DNA from: Clostridiaceae bacterium UBA6110
Lineage (GTDB): Bacteria > Bacillota > Clostridia > Clostridiales > Clostridiaceae
NCBI GenBank assembly: GCA_002428415.1
Contig: DIWI01000088.1
Coordinates: 1-64,000 of the forward strand
Direction of reading: 5' to 3'
DNA: 64,000 nt
The position numbers were made by a program, and so were the translations under genes. How positions within the stretch are numbered: the stretch's first letter is position 1; every line of letters starts with the position of its first letter. A model generated the notes under the pieces. That model was not told the DNA's origin, ran no database searches, and saw nothing but the letters and a program-made list of their open reading frames with translations. Positions 33,251-41,893 of this stretch are shown here, piece by piece.

Positions 33251-34143
33251 TTGACGATAGAAAATTCGCAGTACTGATCGACGCTGACAATGTGTCGGCG
33301 AAGTACATAAAGTTCATACTAGATGAGATTTCAAACTATGGGGTAGCCACATACAAGAGGATATACGGTGACTGGACCAAGCCACAGGTAGCATCCTGGA
33401 AGGACGTCCTTCTTGAAAATTCGGTGACTCCTGTCCAGCAGTATGGGTACACCGTCGGCAAGAACGCGACGGACTCTGCCATGATAATAGACGCTATGGA
33501 CATACTATACTCGGGCAATGTCGACGGCTACTGCATCGTGTCCTCGGACAGCGACTTCACAAAGCTATCCGCAAGGCTCAGGGAATCAGGCATGATGGTA
33601 GTAGGGATGGGAGAAAAGAAAACACCCAAGCCATTCATAGCTGCCTGCAACCAGTTCAAGTATCTTGATGTTCTGGCTGAATCAGAAAAGAAAGCTCTTG
33701 AAGAGGGATCCAATCAGGATTCGAAATTAAAGCCTGTTGAAGGAAAACCGGATACCAAGGTCGCTTCAAACGGCACAAAGCCTCAGGAACAGACAGAGCC
33801 TGGCAAGTACATGACTGACATCAACGTCATAAAGGCAGCGATCATAAGGATGATGAACGAGGTCGATGCAGAGGACCAGAGCATGAACATGGGTGAAATC
33901 GGAAACCGGCTGGTCAAAAGATATCCGGATTTTGACGTGAGGAACTACGGGGACACCAAGCTGTCAAAGTTCCTGAAGAAGTTCGATTTCCTTGAGATAC
34001 ATCAGAAGGGCAAGGGTACTTCAATGTGGGTATCACTCAAATCCGATACTCCGAAGGAGCCTGATGAAATTCCTGAGCCAGTTGTAAAGAAAAAGAGACG
34101 TACCTACAAGGCTAAGCGAAGGATCGTAAAGATAGAGGATTAG
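33247..34143 (+). CDS. NYN (LabA-like PIN) domain protein with OST-HTH/LOTUS domain
   Basis: 298 residues. The NYN nuclease-fold domain (about 1-145) keeps acidic residues in VLIDADN, KNATDSAMIIDAMD and VSSDSDF, which fits metal-dependent RNA cleavage. A charged linker precedes an OST-HTH (LOTUS) domain (about 195-270, LSKFLKKFDFLEI), a predicted RNA-binding winged helix. The C terminus is very basic (KKKRRTYKAKRR). The only strong ribosome site lies upstream of a tiny ORF that overlaps this ATG; GTG 33217 is embedded in that ribosome site and unlikely. Confidence 0.8.
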   Translation: MIDDRKFAVLIDADNVSAKYIKFILDEISNYGVATYKRIYGDWTKPQVASWKDVLLENSVTPVQQYGYTVGKNATDSAMIIDAMDILYSGNVDGYCIVSSDSDFTKLSARLRESGMMVVGMGEKKTPKPFIAACNQFKYLDVLAESEKKALEEGSNQDSKLKPVEGKPDTKVASNGTKPQEQTEPGKYMTDINVIKAAIIRMMNEVDAEDQSMNMGEIGNRLVKRYPDFDVRNYGDTKLSKFLKKFDFLEIHQKGKGTSMWVSLKSDTPKEPDEIPEPVVKKKRRTYKAKRRIVKIED

Positions 34144-34152
34144 GAGGGAAAG

Positions 34153-34491
34153 ATGGAAACCACCATACATGTTTCACTCGGTATTGATGAAGCCATAGAA
34201 ACACTTGATGATGCCGTGATAAACGGGAGCATAACAGGAGAAAAGCTCGACCACTACGAGGTCAGGTTCAGCGACCGAAGGGTAGTTGTCATGGTATACG
34301 AGAAGCATTTCTACAGGGTCGGGAACAGGCTTACCCTTACCGTGACAATCGACGACGCTGCAGGTGCCACTCGGGTACATTATGTTGGCGGTGGCGGTGG
34401 AGAAGGCATATTCAAGTTCGACTGGGGTGCTTCCCAAAGCTTCGGAAAGATAGTGGAGGACTCACTGAGACCATACGAAACCTGGCTATAA
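34153..34491 (+). CDS. DUF6054-like protein (112 aa)
   Basis: 112 residues, no signal peptide. The glycine-rich VGGGGGEGIFKFDWGASQSF near residues 77-96 matches what I recall of the DUF6054 family, whose function is unknown. ATG follows AGGAGGG by 5 bases and the gene starts 9 bases after the NYN gene, so the pair forms an operon closed by the terminator at 34511. Confidence 0.6.
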   Translation: METTIHVSLGIDEAIETLDDAVINGSITGEKLDHYEVRFSDRRVVVMVYEKHFYRVGNRLTLTVTIDDAAGATRVHYVGGGGGEGIFKFDWGASQSFGKIVEDSLRPYETWL

Positions 34492-34510
34492 GTTAAAAAT
34501 CGATTAAAAG

Positions 34511-34534
34511 CCCCCGGAAATCATCTTCCGGGGG
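34511..34534 (+). terminator. Terminator of the NYN operon
   Basis: CCCCCGGAA / TTCCGGGGG, 6-base loop, perfect 9-bp stem; weak T tail (TATAGTTTT). Confidence 0.75.
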
Positions 34535-34591
34535 TATAGTTTTACTATGATGTATAATATTTATAAATTATAAGTAAATCGAGGTATAATA

Positions 34592-35050
34592 TTGGAGATT
34601 AACGAATTCAAGGCAAAGCTCCTTCAAAGCACGAGAAAGTTAAACGAGGCCATGGACGGCTGTCTTGATAAGATGGGAAGCTGCGAAGGGCTTACACCCA
34701 ACCAGGCAAGGATCATCATGATCATTAACCTTGAAGGTTCTGCCAGCATGGGCAAGATTTCGGATTCAGCATCCATAGCAGGAGGCAACCTGACTAACAT
34801 CTGCAAGATTCTTGAAAAGAGAGGACTTGTAGAGAGGGGAAGAGACCCGGATGATGACAGGAGGGTGCTGATGCATCTTACAGCTAAAGGCCATGAAATA
34901 GCCTCCAGGCTAGATACCTGGCTTACGGGACGAATGGAAAAGGGAATGCCCGAGAATCGTGAGGACCTGATCCTTATGGTAGAAGGTCTTGAAAAGCTCT
35001 CGGAAATGATTATTGAAATGACAAAGGAGAAAATTGATGAAAGAGATTAA
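34592..35050 (+). CDS. MarR-family transcriptional regulator
   Basis: 152 residues with a winged helix-turn-helix (about 30-100: MGKISDSASIAGGNLTNICK, then GRDPDDDRR wing). Starts at TTG 34592 after GAGGTAT. A TATAAT box at 34553-34558 and the AT palindrome-rich stretch TTATAAATTATAA (34561-34573) lie just upstream, where a MarR protein could act on its own promoter. It overlaps the ftsH start, so regulator and protease form one operon. Confidence 0.85.
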   Translation: MEINEFKAKLLQSTRKLNEAMDGCLDKMGSCEGLTPNQARIIMIINLEGSASMGKISDSASIAGGNLTNICKILEKRGLVERGRDPDDDRRVLMHLTAKGHEIASRLDTWLTGRMEKGMPENREDLILMVEGLEKLSEMIIEMTKEKIDERD

Positions 35051-36851
35051 ACCGCCAAAAAAATCGCTGATGTTCTACTATAGCATAGTACTTATGATAA
35101 TGCTGCTGTTCAATACGTTCATTGTTCCTGCAATCATGAATGCTTCAGTAAGCGAAGTGGATTATGGGACCTTCCTTTCCATGGTAGATTCAGGGTCCGT
35201 AAAGACAGTTGAAATTCAGGAAACGAAGATACTTTATAACGCACCAGATGCGCAGGGCAAGGATGCCGTGTACATGACAGGAAGGATGGAAGATACAGGC
35301 CTTGTAGACAGGCTTTACGCCAAGGGCGTAAGCTTCAGCAAGGTCATTCCGCAGGAGGCATCACCGATCATGTCATTCCTCCTCACATGGATACTCCCAA
35401 TTGGATTATTCCTTTACATTGGTCAGAAGCTTTCCGGAAAGCTTAATCAGGGCGGCATGGGGAATGCAATGTCATTCGGAAAGAGTAACGCCAAGGTATA
35501 TGTTGAAGCCCAGACGGGCAAGACCTTCGCGGACGTGGCTGGTCAGGATGAAGCAAAGGATGCTCTCAGGGAAATCGTTGACTTTCTGCATGATCCCAAA
35601 AAATATTCTGATATAGGAGCCATCATACCCAAAGGAGCCCTCCTCGTGGGGCCTCCGGGAACAGGAAAGACACTGCTGGCAAAGGCTGTGGCAGGAGAAT
35701 CAAAGGTTCCGTTCTTCTCCATCTCAGGCTCTGAGTTCGTTGAGATGTTTGTTGGTATGGGTGCAGCAAGGGTCAGGGATTTGTTCAAGCAAGCCCAGGA
35801 GAAGGCACCCTGCATAGTCTTCATAGACGAGATAGACACCATAGGAAAGAAAAGGGATTCCGGCGGAATCGGCGGAAATGACGAGAGGGAGCAGACACTG
35901 AATCAGCTATTATCGGAGATGGATGGATTCTCAGCCGACAAGGGAGTTGTCATACTGGCTGCGACCAACAGGCCTGAGACCTTGGACAAGGCGCTGCTTA
36001 GACCCGGTAGGTTCGACAGGAGGATTCCGGTTGAGCTTCCAGACCTTGCAGGAAGAGAAGCTATACTGAAGGTACATGCGAAAAAGATAAAGCTCGATGC
36101 CGGAGTTGACTTCAATGTGATCGCAAGAGCTACATCCGGAGCCTCCGGAGCAGACCTTGCCAATATAATAAACGAAGGTGCCCTTAGAGCTGTAAAGCTT
36201 GGCAGGAAGACTGTCATACAGGAGGACCTTGAGGAGTCTGTTGAGGTTGTAATAGCAGGCTATCAGAGAAAGAATGCTGTAATAAGCATGAAGGACAAAC
36301 TGACAATATCCTATCATGAGATTGGACATGCTCTGGTCGCAGCTATGCAGAAGGATTCAGCTCCGGTCCACAAGATAACCATAATACCAAGGACATCAGG
36401 AGCTCTTGGCTACACCATGCAGATTGACGAAGTGGAGAAGGTACTTCTGACCAAGGAACAGGCTCTCGACAAGATCACAACCTACATGGGAGGACGTGCA
36501 GCTGAAGAGCTTATCTTCGGAACAGTCACTTCAGGTGCTTCGAACGACATAGAGATGGCAACAAAGATTGCAAGGGCAATGGTCACAAGGTACGGAATGA
36601 GCGAGAATTTCGACATGATGGCGCTTGAGACTGTGGTAAACCCTTACCTCGGAGGTGACACTCAGCTTATGGTTTCAGCTGACACTGCAGCCAAAGTGGA
36701 CCAGGAGATCCTTGCGATAATCAAAGCATGCCACATAAAGGCGACAGACATACTTGAAGCTAACAAGCAGAAGCTCCATGACCTTACAAAGTTCCTTCTT
36801 GAGAAGGAGACAATAACAGGAGAGGAGTTCATGGAATTGCTTGCGGCATAA
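35037..36851 (+). CDS. ftsH: FtsH-family ATP-dependent zinc metalloprotease
   Basis: 604 residues: membrane segments at about 13-33 and 115-135 with a short extracytoplasmic domain between, AAA+ ATPase with Walker A GPPGTGKT (about 205), and zinc protease motif HEIGH (about 427). It degrades misfolded and regulated membrane proteins. ATG 35037 has AAAGGAG at 7 bases. It differs from the usual housekeeping location (near tilS/hpt) by following a MarR gene, so it may be an additional, inducible FtsH. It ends at a 16-bp terminator hairpin. Confidence 0.9.
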   Translation: MKEIKPPKKSLMFYYSIVLMIMLLFNTFIVPAIMNASVSEVDYGTFLSMVDSGSVKTVEIQETKILYNAPDAQGKDAVYMTGRMEDTGLVDRLYAKGVSFSKVIPQEASPIMSFLLTWILPIGLFLYIGQKLSGKLNQGGMGNAMSFGKSNAKVYVEAQTGKTFADVAGQDEAKDALREIVDFLHDPKKYSDIGAIIPKGALLVGPPGTGKTLLAKAVAGESKVPFFSISGSEFVEMFVGMGAARVRDLFKQAQEKAPCIVFIDEIDTIGKKRDSGGIGGNDEREQTLNQLLSEMDGFSADKGVVILAATNRPETLDKALLRPGRFDRRIPVELPDLAGREAILKVHAKKIKLDAGVDFNVIARATSGASGADLANIINEGALRAVKLGRKTVIQEDLEESVEVVIAGYQRKNAVISMKDKLTISYHEIGHALVAAMQKDSAPVHKITIIPRTSGALGYTMQIDEVEKVLLTKEQALDKITTYMGGRAAEELIFGTVTSGASNDIEMATKIARAMVTRYGMSENFDMMALETVVNPYLGGDTQLMVSADTAAKVDQEILAIIKACHIKATDILEANKQKLHDLTKFLLEKETITGEEFMELLAA

Positions 36852-37009
36852 TCAGAAGTCAGTTTGGATGCATTTCGAATACATTTTTAGTGTATATAAA
36901 CAATCCTGAAAACGCATTGCGAAGTTTCAGACAATATAAATCAATCCGCCTGAAACCTAGAGATGAACATTCTGTGATTTTCCATCTTTTATACATTTAG
37001 CATCAATAT

Positions 37010-37047
37010 ATACCCTGAAGTTTTCTGATATGAAAACTTCGGGGTAT
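37010..37047 (+). terminator. Terminator of the marR-ftsH operon
   Basis: 16-bp stem ATACCCTGAAGTTTTC / GAAAACTTCGGGGTAT (one T-G pair) with 6-base loop, then TATTTGTTT. The 36852-37209 gap holds this hairpin and the next promoter; no gene seen. Confidence 0.82.
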
Positions 37048-37147
37048 TATTTGTTTAATTGGCAAAAATATGACATTGAACTGATTCATAGAGCGTGTTA
37101 GATATAAATAAAATAGTCGTAAAATGTAAACGATTATGGTCATACCA

Positions 37148-37177
37148 TTGACAATTGAGTTCATAAATAGTTAAAAT
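37148..37177 (+). promoter_or_regulatory. Promoter of the ferritin-like gene
   Basis: TTGACA (37148-37153) and TAAAAT (37172-37177), 18-base spacer, 33 bases before the start codon. Confidence 0.6.
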
Positions 37178-37209
37178 AATATTAAGAAGTTTTGAAAGGA
37201 GGGGTAATA

Positions 37210-37704
37210 ATGTCTGTCAAATGGAACGGTACCAAACTCGTTAAGCTTATTGCTGACAATGAGATCAAGGTGGCGGAACTTTACAGGACTATGGCTAAGG
37301 AGGTAAACAAGGGAATTGGTGTACAGTTCTTCGAAAATCTTGCAAAAGATGAAGAGAGGCACAACATGATCTACGTTGCCCTGCTCGGCAAAGTCCCTGA
37401 TGTTGGCGACGTGGAACTGGATGAGGATGATGCAAGGTACTTGGATTTATTGATCGATAATAATTTTCTCAACGATTCTGAAGCGGTTGTTGCCAAAGCA
37501 AGGGCACTTTTTGACAAGAGTCAGGTCTTTGACATCGCCGAGAGGGTAGAGACAGATTCTGTGATGTTCGTTACAGAGCTTGCCAGAGTCTATCCGGACC
37601 TTGCCAAAGGGGATCTGGAAACTATCCTTAAGGAAGAAAAGAAGCACCTTAGAACCATCCTGGAAAAAAAGACAGACAGGTCAATTTTCCGTATCGGTAT
37701 GTGA
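37210..37704 (+). CDS. Ferritin-like (rubrerythrin-type) diiron protein
   Basis: 164 residues, four-helix. Glu/His pairs typical of ferritin-like diiron sites appear: DNEIKVAELY near 16-25, KDEERHNM near 45-52, AERVETDSV near 108-116 and KEEKKHLRTIL near 143-153. It lacks a rubredoxin domain, so it resembles the erythrin part alone. Likely roles are iron handling or peroxide protection. ATG 37210 follows GAAAGGAGGGG. Monocistronic by its own promoter, 47 bases before cstA. Confidence 0.7.
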   Translation: MSVKWNGTKLVKLIADNEIKVAELYRTMAKEVNKGIGVQFFENLAKDEERHNMIYVALLGKVPDVGDVELDEDDARYLDLLIDNNFLNDSEAVVAKARALFDKSQVFDIAERVETDSVMFVTELARVYPDLAKGDLETILKEEKKHLRTILEKKTDRSIFRIGM

Positions 37705-37751
37705 CAAAGGGTCACAAGCACTATTCTTAATAATTCATAAGGGGGATTATT

Positions 37752-39236
37752 ATGTTAACTTTCTTGGTTGGACTTGCAATTCTGTTAGTAGGTGGAATGG
37801 CTTACGGAAAGTATTGCGAAACAGTTTTCGGACCTGATGACAGAGAGACACCCGCGGTAGCAAAGGCAGACGGAGTTGACTTCGTCGTAATGAAAAAATG
37901 GAAGAACAGCCTTATAGAGCTTCTGAACATAGCAGGTACAGGACCGATCCTCGGGCCTATACAGGGAATACTGTTCGGGCCTATCGCCTTCATAACCATA
38001 CCTGTAGGCTGCGTACTCGCCGGATCACTTCATGACTATTTCTCAGGAATGATATCAATGAGAAACGGCGGAGCACAGATGCCAAAGCTCATACAGAAGT
38101 ACCTTGGAAAGGGCGTCTTCAATGTATACAACATAGTAGTATGGATACTCATGCTTCTTGTTGGAGCAGTTTTCGTATACACTCCTGGTGACCTCATAGT
38201 AAATGAGCTTATCGGACAGAAGCCTCTGTTCGAGAATCCTACCACCTGGATAGTATATGCATTTATATTCGTATATTACCTGATAGCTACACTTTTCCCG
38301 ATCGATCAGATCATAGGAAGGGTATACCCTATATTCGGAGCGATACTCATATTCTCAGCAATTGGAATATTTGCAGGAATCATGCTTGACGGCGGAGCAA
38401 ACCTTCAGAACCTTGATTTTGCTCACCTGTTCGGAAACCATCCTTCAAAGCTTCCGTTCGTACCGGTATTCTTCATAACAGTAGCATGCGGAATCATGTC
38501 AGGCTTCCACTCGACACAGGCTACCCTGATAGGCAGAGCCGTAAAGAGCGAGAAGGAAGGCAGAATGACATTCTTCAACATGATGCTTGTTGAAGGCTTC
38601 ATAGCAATGTGCTGGGCAGCCGGTGCCATGATACTCTTCGGAAGAGGAACAGACATAAAGACTGGCGCGACACTCATGATCGGTCTTGTTTCAAGGGAAT
38701 TCCTCGGACCTATAGGCGCAATATTTGCAATAGCAGGCGTAATAGTACTTCCGATAACTTCAGGAGACACAGCATTCAGGTCACTCAGACTCATGCTTGC
38801 TGAAACCTTCCACATCGACCAGGTCAACTACACTAAGAGAATATCTCTTACAGCAGGCATATTCATACCAGCTATAGCCATACTCTACTATGCAAAGTCA
38901 AACACAGCTGGATTCAACATCCTCTGGAGATACTTCGCATTCACTAACCAGACAATAGCGGTATTCGCACTTGCGATGATTTCAGTATACCTTCTCATCC
39001 ACGGGAAGAATTACCTCATATCGCTTATTCCTGGAATGTTCTACTGCTTCGTTGTCACTAGCTACATAATCCACGCTCCGATAGGCTTAGGTCTTGAAAG
39101 CAAGCTTGGAATGGACCCTAACAGCTACATGGCTTCGTACATAGCAGCAGGTGTTCTGACAGCAGGATATGCCCTGTTCATCAGGACATATGGAACAAAG
39201 CAGAAGGAAAAGATACTCAACACAGTAATCGAGTAG
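37752..39236 (+). CDS. cstA: Carbon starvation protein A family transporter
   Basis: 494 residues with about 13 hydrophobic segments. GTGPILGPIQG near 55, the GGAQMPKL loop and STQATLIGR near 257 match the CstA family, which imports pyruvate and/or peptides. It is the shorter clostridial-type version (E. coli CstA has about 700 residues). GGGGGA precedes the ATG. A 9-bp terminator hairpin follows. Confidence 0.9.
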   Translation: MLTFLVGLAILLVGGMAYGKYCETVFGPDDRETPAVAKADGVDFVVMKKWKNSLIELLNIAGTGPILGPIQGILFGPIAFITIPVGCVLAGSLHDYFSGMISMRNGGAQMPKLIQKYLGKGVFNVYNIVVWILMLLVGAVFVYTPGDLIVNELIGQKPLFENPTTWIVYAFIFVYYLIATLFPIDQIIGRVYPIFGAILIFSAIGIFAGIMLDGGANLQNLDFAHLFGNHPSKLPFVPVFFITVACGIMSGFHSTQATLIGRAVKSEKEGRMTFFNMMLVEGFIAMCWAAGAMILFGRGTDIKTGATLMIGLVSREFLGPIGAIFAIAGVIVLPITSGDTAFRSLRLMLAETFHIDQVNYTKRISLTAGIFIPAIAILYYAKSNTAGFNILWRYFAFTNQTIAVFALAMISVYLLIHGKNYLISLIPGMFYCFVVTSYIIHAPIGLGLESKLGMDPNSYMASYIAAGVLTAGYALFIRTYGTKQKEKILNTVIE

Positions 39237-39250
39237 TATAGGTTTTCCTT

Positions 39251-39273
39251 GGGACCGTCAATATGACGGTCCC
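39251..39273 (+). terminator. Terminator of cstA
   Basis: GGGACCGTC / GACGGTCCC, loop AATAT, then TTTGCATT. Confidence 0.8.
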
Positions 39274-39374
39274 TTTGCATTCACCGGAAATGCGAAAAGT
39301 GAGGTATTCTGAAGCTTTCTCATTCAATACAAAGTATAATGTAATCATAAATCGATGTTTTGGCAGGTGATAGT

Positions 39375-39857
39375 ATGGTTTGGATAGTTACAGGAGGGAT
39401 TGACAAGGGCAAGACCGCAAGGGTTATGGTCCTTTGGGCGGACCTGAAGGATCTTGGATATGACGGGATCGTTTCTCTCAAAGTATTCGAAGGGGATGAA
39501 TTAAAGGGATATACACTTAAGCGGCTTTCTGACGGTACAGAAAGGATGCTTGCAGTCAGGGAGGAATCCAAGGTCTTTAGGCTTCAGTCAGGGAATCTGT
39601 ACTTTGATCCCGATGCATTCGAATGGGCTGACGAAGTAATTGATGAGATATGCAAGGATCCGAGGTGCGAAGGAATAATCGTAGATGAGATAGGCCCATT
39701 GGAGCTGCGCGGCATGGGCTTGTATGATGCATTCACGGAGGCTCTCCTGTGCGGCAAGGATGTCATTGCCGTAGTCAGGAAAAGCTCGCTGGAAGATGTC
39801 CTTGAGAATTTCGAGATAGAGGAATTCGTCCTTATGGATGTGGAGGAAGAGCAATGA
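39375..39857 (+). CDS. THEP1-like nucleoside-triphosphatase
   Basis: 160 residues of the NTPase_1/THEP1 family. The P-loop is TGGIDKGKT (residues 6-14), lacking the second glycine of the standard GxxxxGK form but keeping GK-T. IVDEIGPLEL near 100 is the Walker B segment. It hydrolyses NTPs in vitro in this family; the true substrate is uncertain. ATG 39375 after AGGTGA is preferred to TTG 39360. It overlaps the phosphodiesterase gene by 4 bases. Confidence 0.75.
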   Translation: MVWIVTGGIDKGKTARVMVLWADLKDLGYDGIVSLKVFEGDELKGYTLKRLSDGTERMLAVREESKVFRLQSGNLYFDPDAFEWADEVIDEICKDPRCEGIIVDEIGPLELRGMGLYDAFTEALLCGKDVIAVVRKSSLEDVLENFEIEEFVLMDVEEEQ

Positions 39858-40393
39858 GGATCTTCATTGGAATTGACTTCGGTGAAGGACAAAAGGAAGC
39901 GATAATTAAGGTGCAGGACAGCCTCAGGAACATTGCCCAAGGAAGGTTCACACGGGTTCAGAATTTTCATCTGACACTGAATTTCCTTGGTGAAGTCGAT
40001 GAAGCAAAGCTAAGTGATGTATTCAGAGCTGCTGATGAGGCTGCTGCTGAAAACAGTTCATTTCCTATTGCATTAGGAAAGCTTGGCCAGTTTCCGTCAG
40101 GGAGAAAGAAGATAATATGGCTTGGAATTGATGGCAGCAGAGAGCTTCACGACCTATATGACAGGCTTTCGGAAAAATTAAATAAGCTTGGCTTCAGGAA
40201 AGAAGAGAGACCATACTCCCCTCACCTGACGCTTGCGAGGGAAGCAAAGCTTGAAAAGCCACTCGACATGGTTGATGTTTCGCCTCTTTCAGGAATAGGT
40301 ATGGCAGTAGTCAGTGAGATTACAGTATTCGAGAGCACCAGCCGCAGCGGTGTCCTTGAATATTTGCCGCTTCATTCTGCAAAGCTCCTCTGA
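39854..40393 (+). CDS. thpR: RNA 2',3'-cyclic phosphodiesterase (2H superfamily, ThpR)
   Basis: 179 residues with the two HxT motifs of 2H phosphoesterases, HLTLNFLGEV near 38 and HLTLAREA near 127. Such enzymes open 2',3'-cyclic phosphates on RNA or nucleotides to 2'-phosphates and were once called 2'-5' RNA ligases. It is translationally coupled to the THEP1-like NTPase gene and followed 59 bases later by an ADP-ribosylglycohydrolase gene. Confidence 0.86.
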   Translation: MRIFIGIDFGEGQKEAIIKVQDSLRNIAQGRFTRVQNFHLTLNFLGEVDEAKLSDVFRAADEAAAENSSFPIALGKLGQFPSGRKKIIWLGIDGSRELHDLYDRLSEKLNKLGFRKEERPYSPHLTLAREAKLEKPLDMVDVSPLSGIGMAVVSEITVFESTSRSGVLEYLPLHSAKLL

Positions 40394-40452
40394 TGTCCGT
40401 TTAGTGGTATACCTGTCCTGATATCCTAAGGATTATGAAAGGATGTGGTTGT

Positions 40453-41505
40453 ATGGGAGAGCGAGACCTTTACAGAGGATGCCTTCTGGGAGGAGCAATA
40501 GGCGATGCTTTGGGATATCCCGTTGAATTCATGAGCCGGGATATGATTCTCAGGAAGTTCGGGAAGGACGGGATAAATGACCTTTTCATTTCTAAAGGCG
40601 GAAAAGCCCTGATTTCAGATGACACCCAAATGACTCTCTTCACGGCTGAAGGAATAGTTTGCAGCGAAACACTGAGGAGACAGGGCAAAATGAGCGAACC
40701 TTCCGATGAGGTTTTCAGTGCATATGGAAGATGGCTGTTCACTCAGGGAGAAAAGAGGCTGGAGCCTGATATGAAAGGCTGGCTTATTGACCATGTGGAT
40801 CTCCATAACAGGAGGGCACCAGGCAAAACATGTCTGCAGTCACTTCTGTCCGGCATGAAGGGGACATGGCAGTCTCCTCACAACTGGAGCAAGGGCTGTG
40901 GAGGAGTAATGAGGACTGCACCAGCAGGCCTGTTCTATGAAAAAGGTGAAGCATTTCTTAAGGGTGTTGAATTTGCTGCTATAACACATGGACATCCATC
41001 CGGATATCTTCCAGGCGGTGCGTTGGCATTCATGATTGCCTCGTTAATATCGGGCTCTGTTATAAGAGAGGCGGCTGAGGAGGCTATTGAGGTACTTGAG
41101 TCCTGGGATGGATGCCAGGAAACAGCGTCAAAGCTCAGACTGTCAATAAATCTTGCAGGTTCCGAAACTGATGATGTGGAAGCAATAGCGAGAATCGGAG
41201 AAGGCTGGGTAGGAGACGAGGCCCTGGCGATTTCAACATATTGTGCCATAAGGCATGGAAGTGACTTCAGAAAAGCTCTTGCAGCTTCAGTCAATCACAA
41301 CGGTGACAGCGACAGCACCGGCTCGATAACAGGGAACCTGCTTGGAGCAAGGTATGGGGTTGAAGCAGTTCCAGCAGGCTGGATAGATCCTCTGGAGATT
41401 AAGGATGTAATATTGAGGGCGGCTGACGACCTTTATGATCGCTATACAGGCACGCCTGACTGGAAAATACGATACGGGATGGGCAAGAAATCAGTCAATC
41501 TGTAA
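40453..41505 (+). CDS. ADP-ribosylglycohydrolase-family protein
   Basis: 350 residues of the DraG/ARH fold. Metal-binding motifs SDDTQMTL (near 55) and the C-terminal GDSDSTGSITGNLLGA (near 284) are intact, so it should cleave ADP-ribose from an acceptor or a related N-glycosidic bond. ATG 40453 is 9 bases after AAAGGA; ATG 40435 has a ribosome site too close to it. The neighbours suggest nucleotide, ADP-ribose or RNA-end metabolism. Confidence 0.82.
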   Translation: MGERDLYRGCLLGGAIGDALGYPVEFMSRDMILRKFGKDGINDLFISKGGKALISDDTQMTLFTAEGIVCSETLRRQGKMSEPSDEVFSAYGRWLFTQGEKRLEPDMKGWLIDHVDLHNRRAPGKTCLQSLLSGMKGTWQSPHNWSKGCGGVMRTAPAGLFYEKGEAFLKGVEFAAITHGHPSGYLPGGALAFMIASLISGSVIREAAEEAIEVLESWDGCQETASKLRLSINLAGSETDDVEAIARIGEGWVGDEALAISTYCAIRHGSDFRKALAASVNHNGDSDSTGSITGNLLGARYGVEAVPAGWIDPLEIKDVILRAADDLYDRYTGTPDWKIRYGMGKKSVNL

Positions 41506-41518
41506 TTGGAGGACTCAA

Positions 41519-41788
41519 ATGACTAAGAAGACATTCATCATGAGAGGAAAGGAAAGGCAGGAATTTCTGGAATACTTCGCAAGGCTTGGTGGTATATCCT
41601 CGAACGGACCTGATGGGCGTATGCTTTTCAAAGGCGAAGGCTGGATGGCGGAAATCGGCCCTCAGACAGTATACATGCTAAAAACAATAGCGTTTCCCGA
41701 GGTCGAGGTAACCATTGAAGCGGAGGATAAAGTCTTCGAAGGTATGCTGAAGGATTACCGGATCAGGTTCCTGACAGCTGGGGGTTGA
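41519..41788 (+). CDS. Small protein (89 aa), unknown
   Basis: 89-residue soluble protein starting MTKKTFIMRGKERQEFLEYF and ending in a beta-rich half (EVEVTIEAEDKVFEGMLKDY). ATG 41519 follows TTGGAGGAC; an in-frame upstream extension would run into the glycohydrolase gene. It is the last gene before the terminator at 41843, so it belongs to the NTPase-ThpR-glycohydrolase operon. No family recognised. Confidence 0.6.
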   Translation: MTKKTFIMRGKERQEFLEYFARLGGISSNGPDGRMLFKGEGWMAEIGPQTVYMLKTIAFPEVEVTIEAEDKVFEGMLKDYRIRFLTAGG

Positions 41789-41842
41789 ATCTTTGTACCG
41801 TAATGGAACGGTTTGCGTTGTAAGTTAGAGACATTTGCTGTA

Positions 41843-41872
41843 AACTTGGAGTATATGCTTCAAGTTTTTTTT
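41843..41872 (+). terminator. Terminator before the sigma-54 activator gene
   Basis: AACTTGGAG / CTTCAAGTT (one G-T pair), 6-base loop, then a T run. It ends about 20 bases before the activator start, so it either terminates the upstream operon or attenuates the activator. Confidence 0.75.
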
Positions 41873-41893
41873 CTATCGCCGGAGGTGGGTTTG

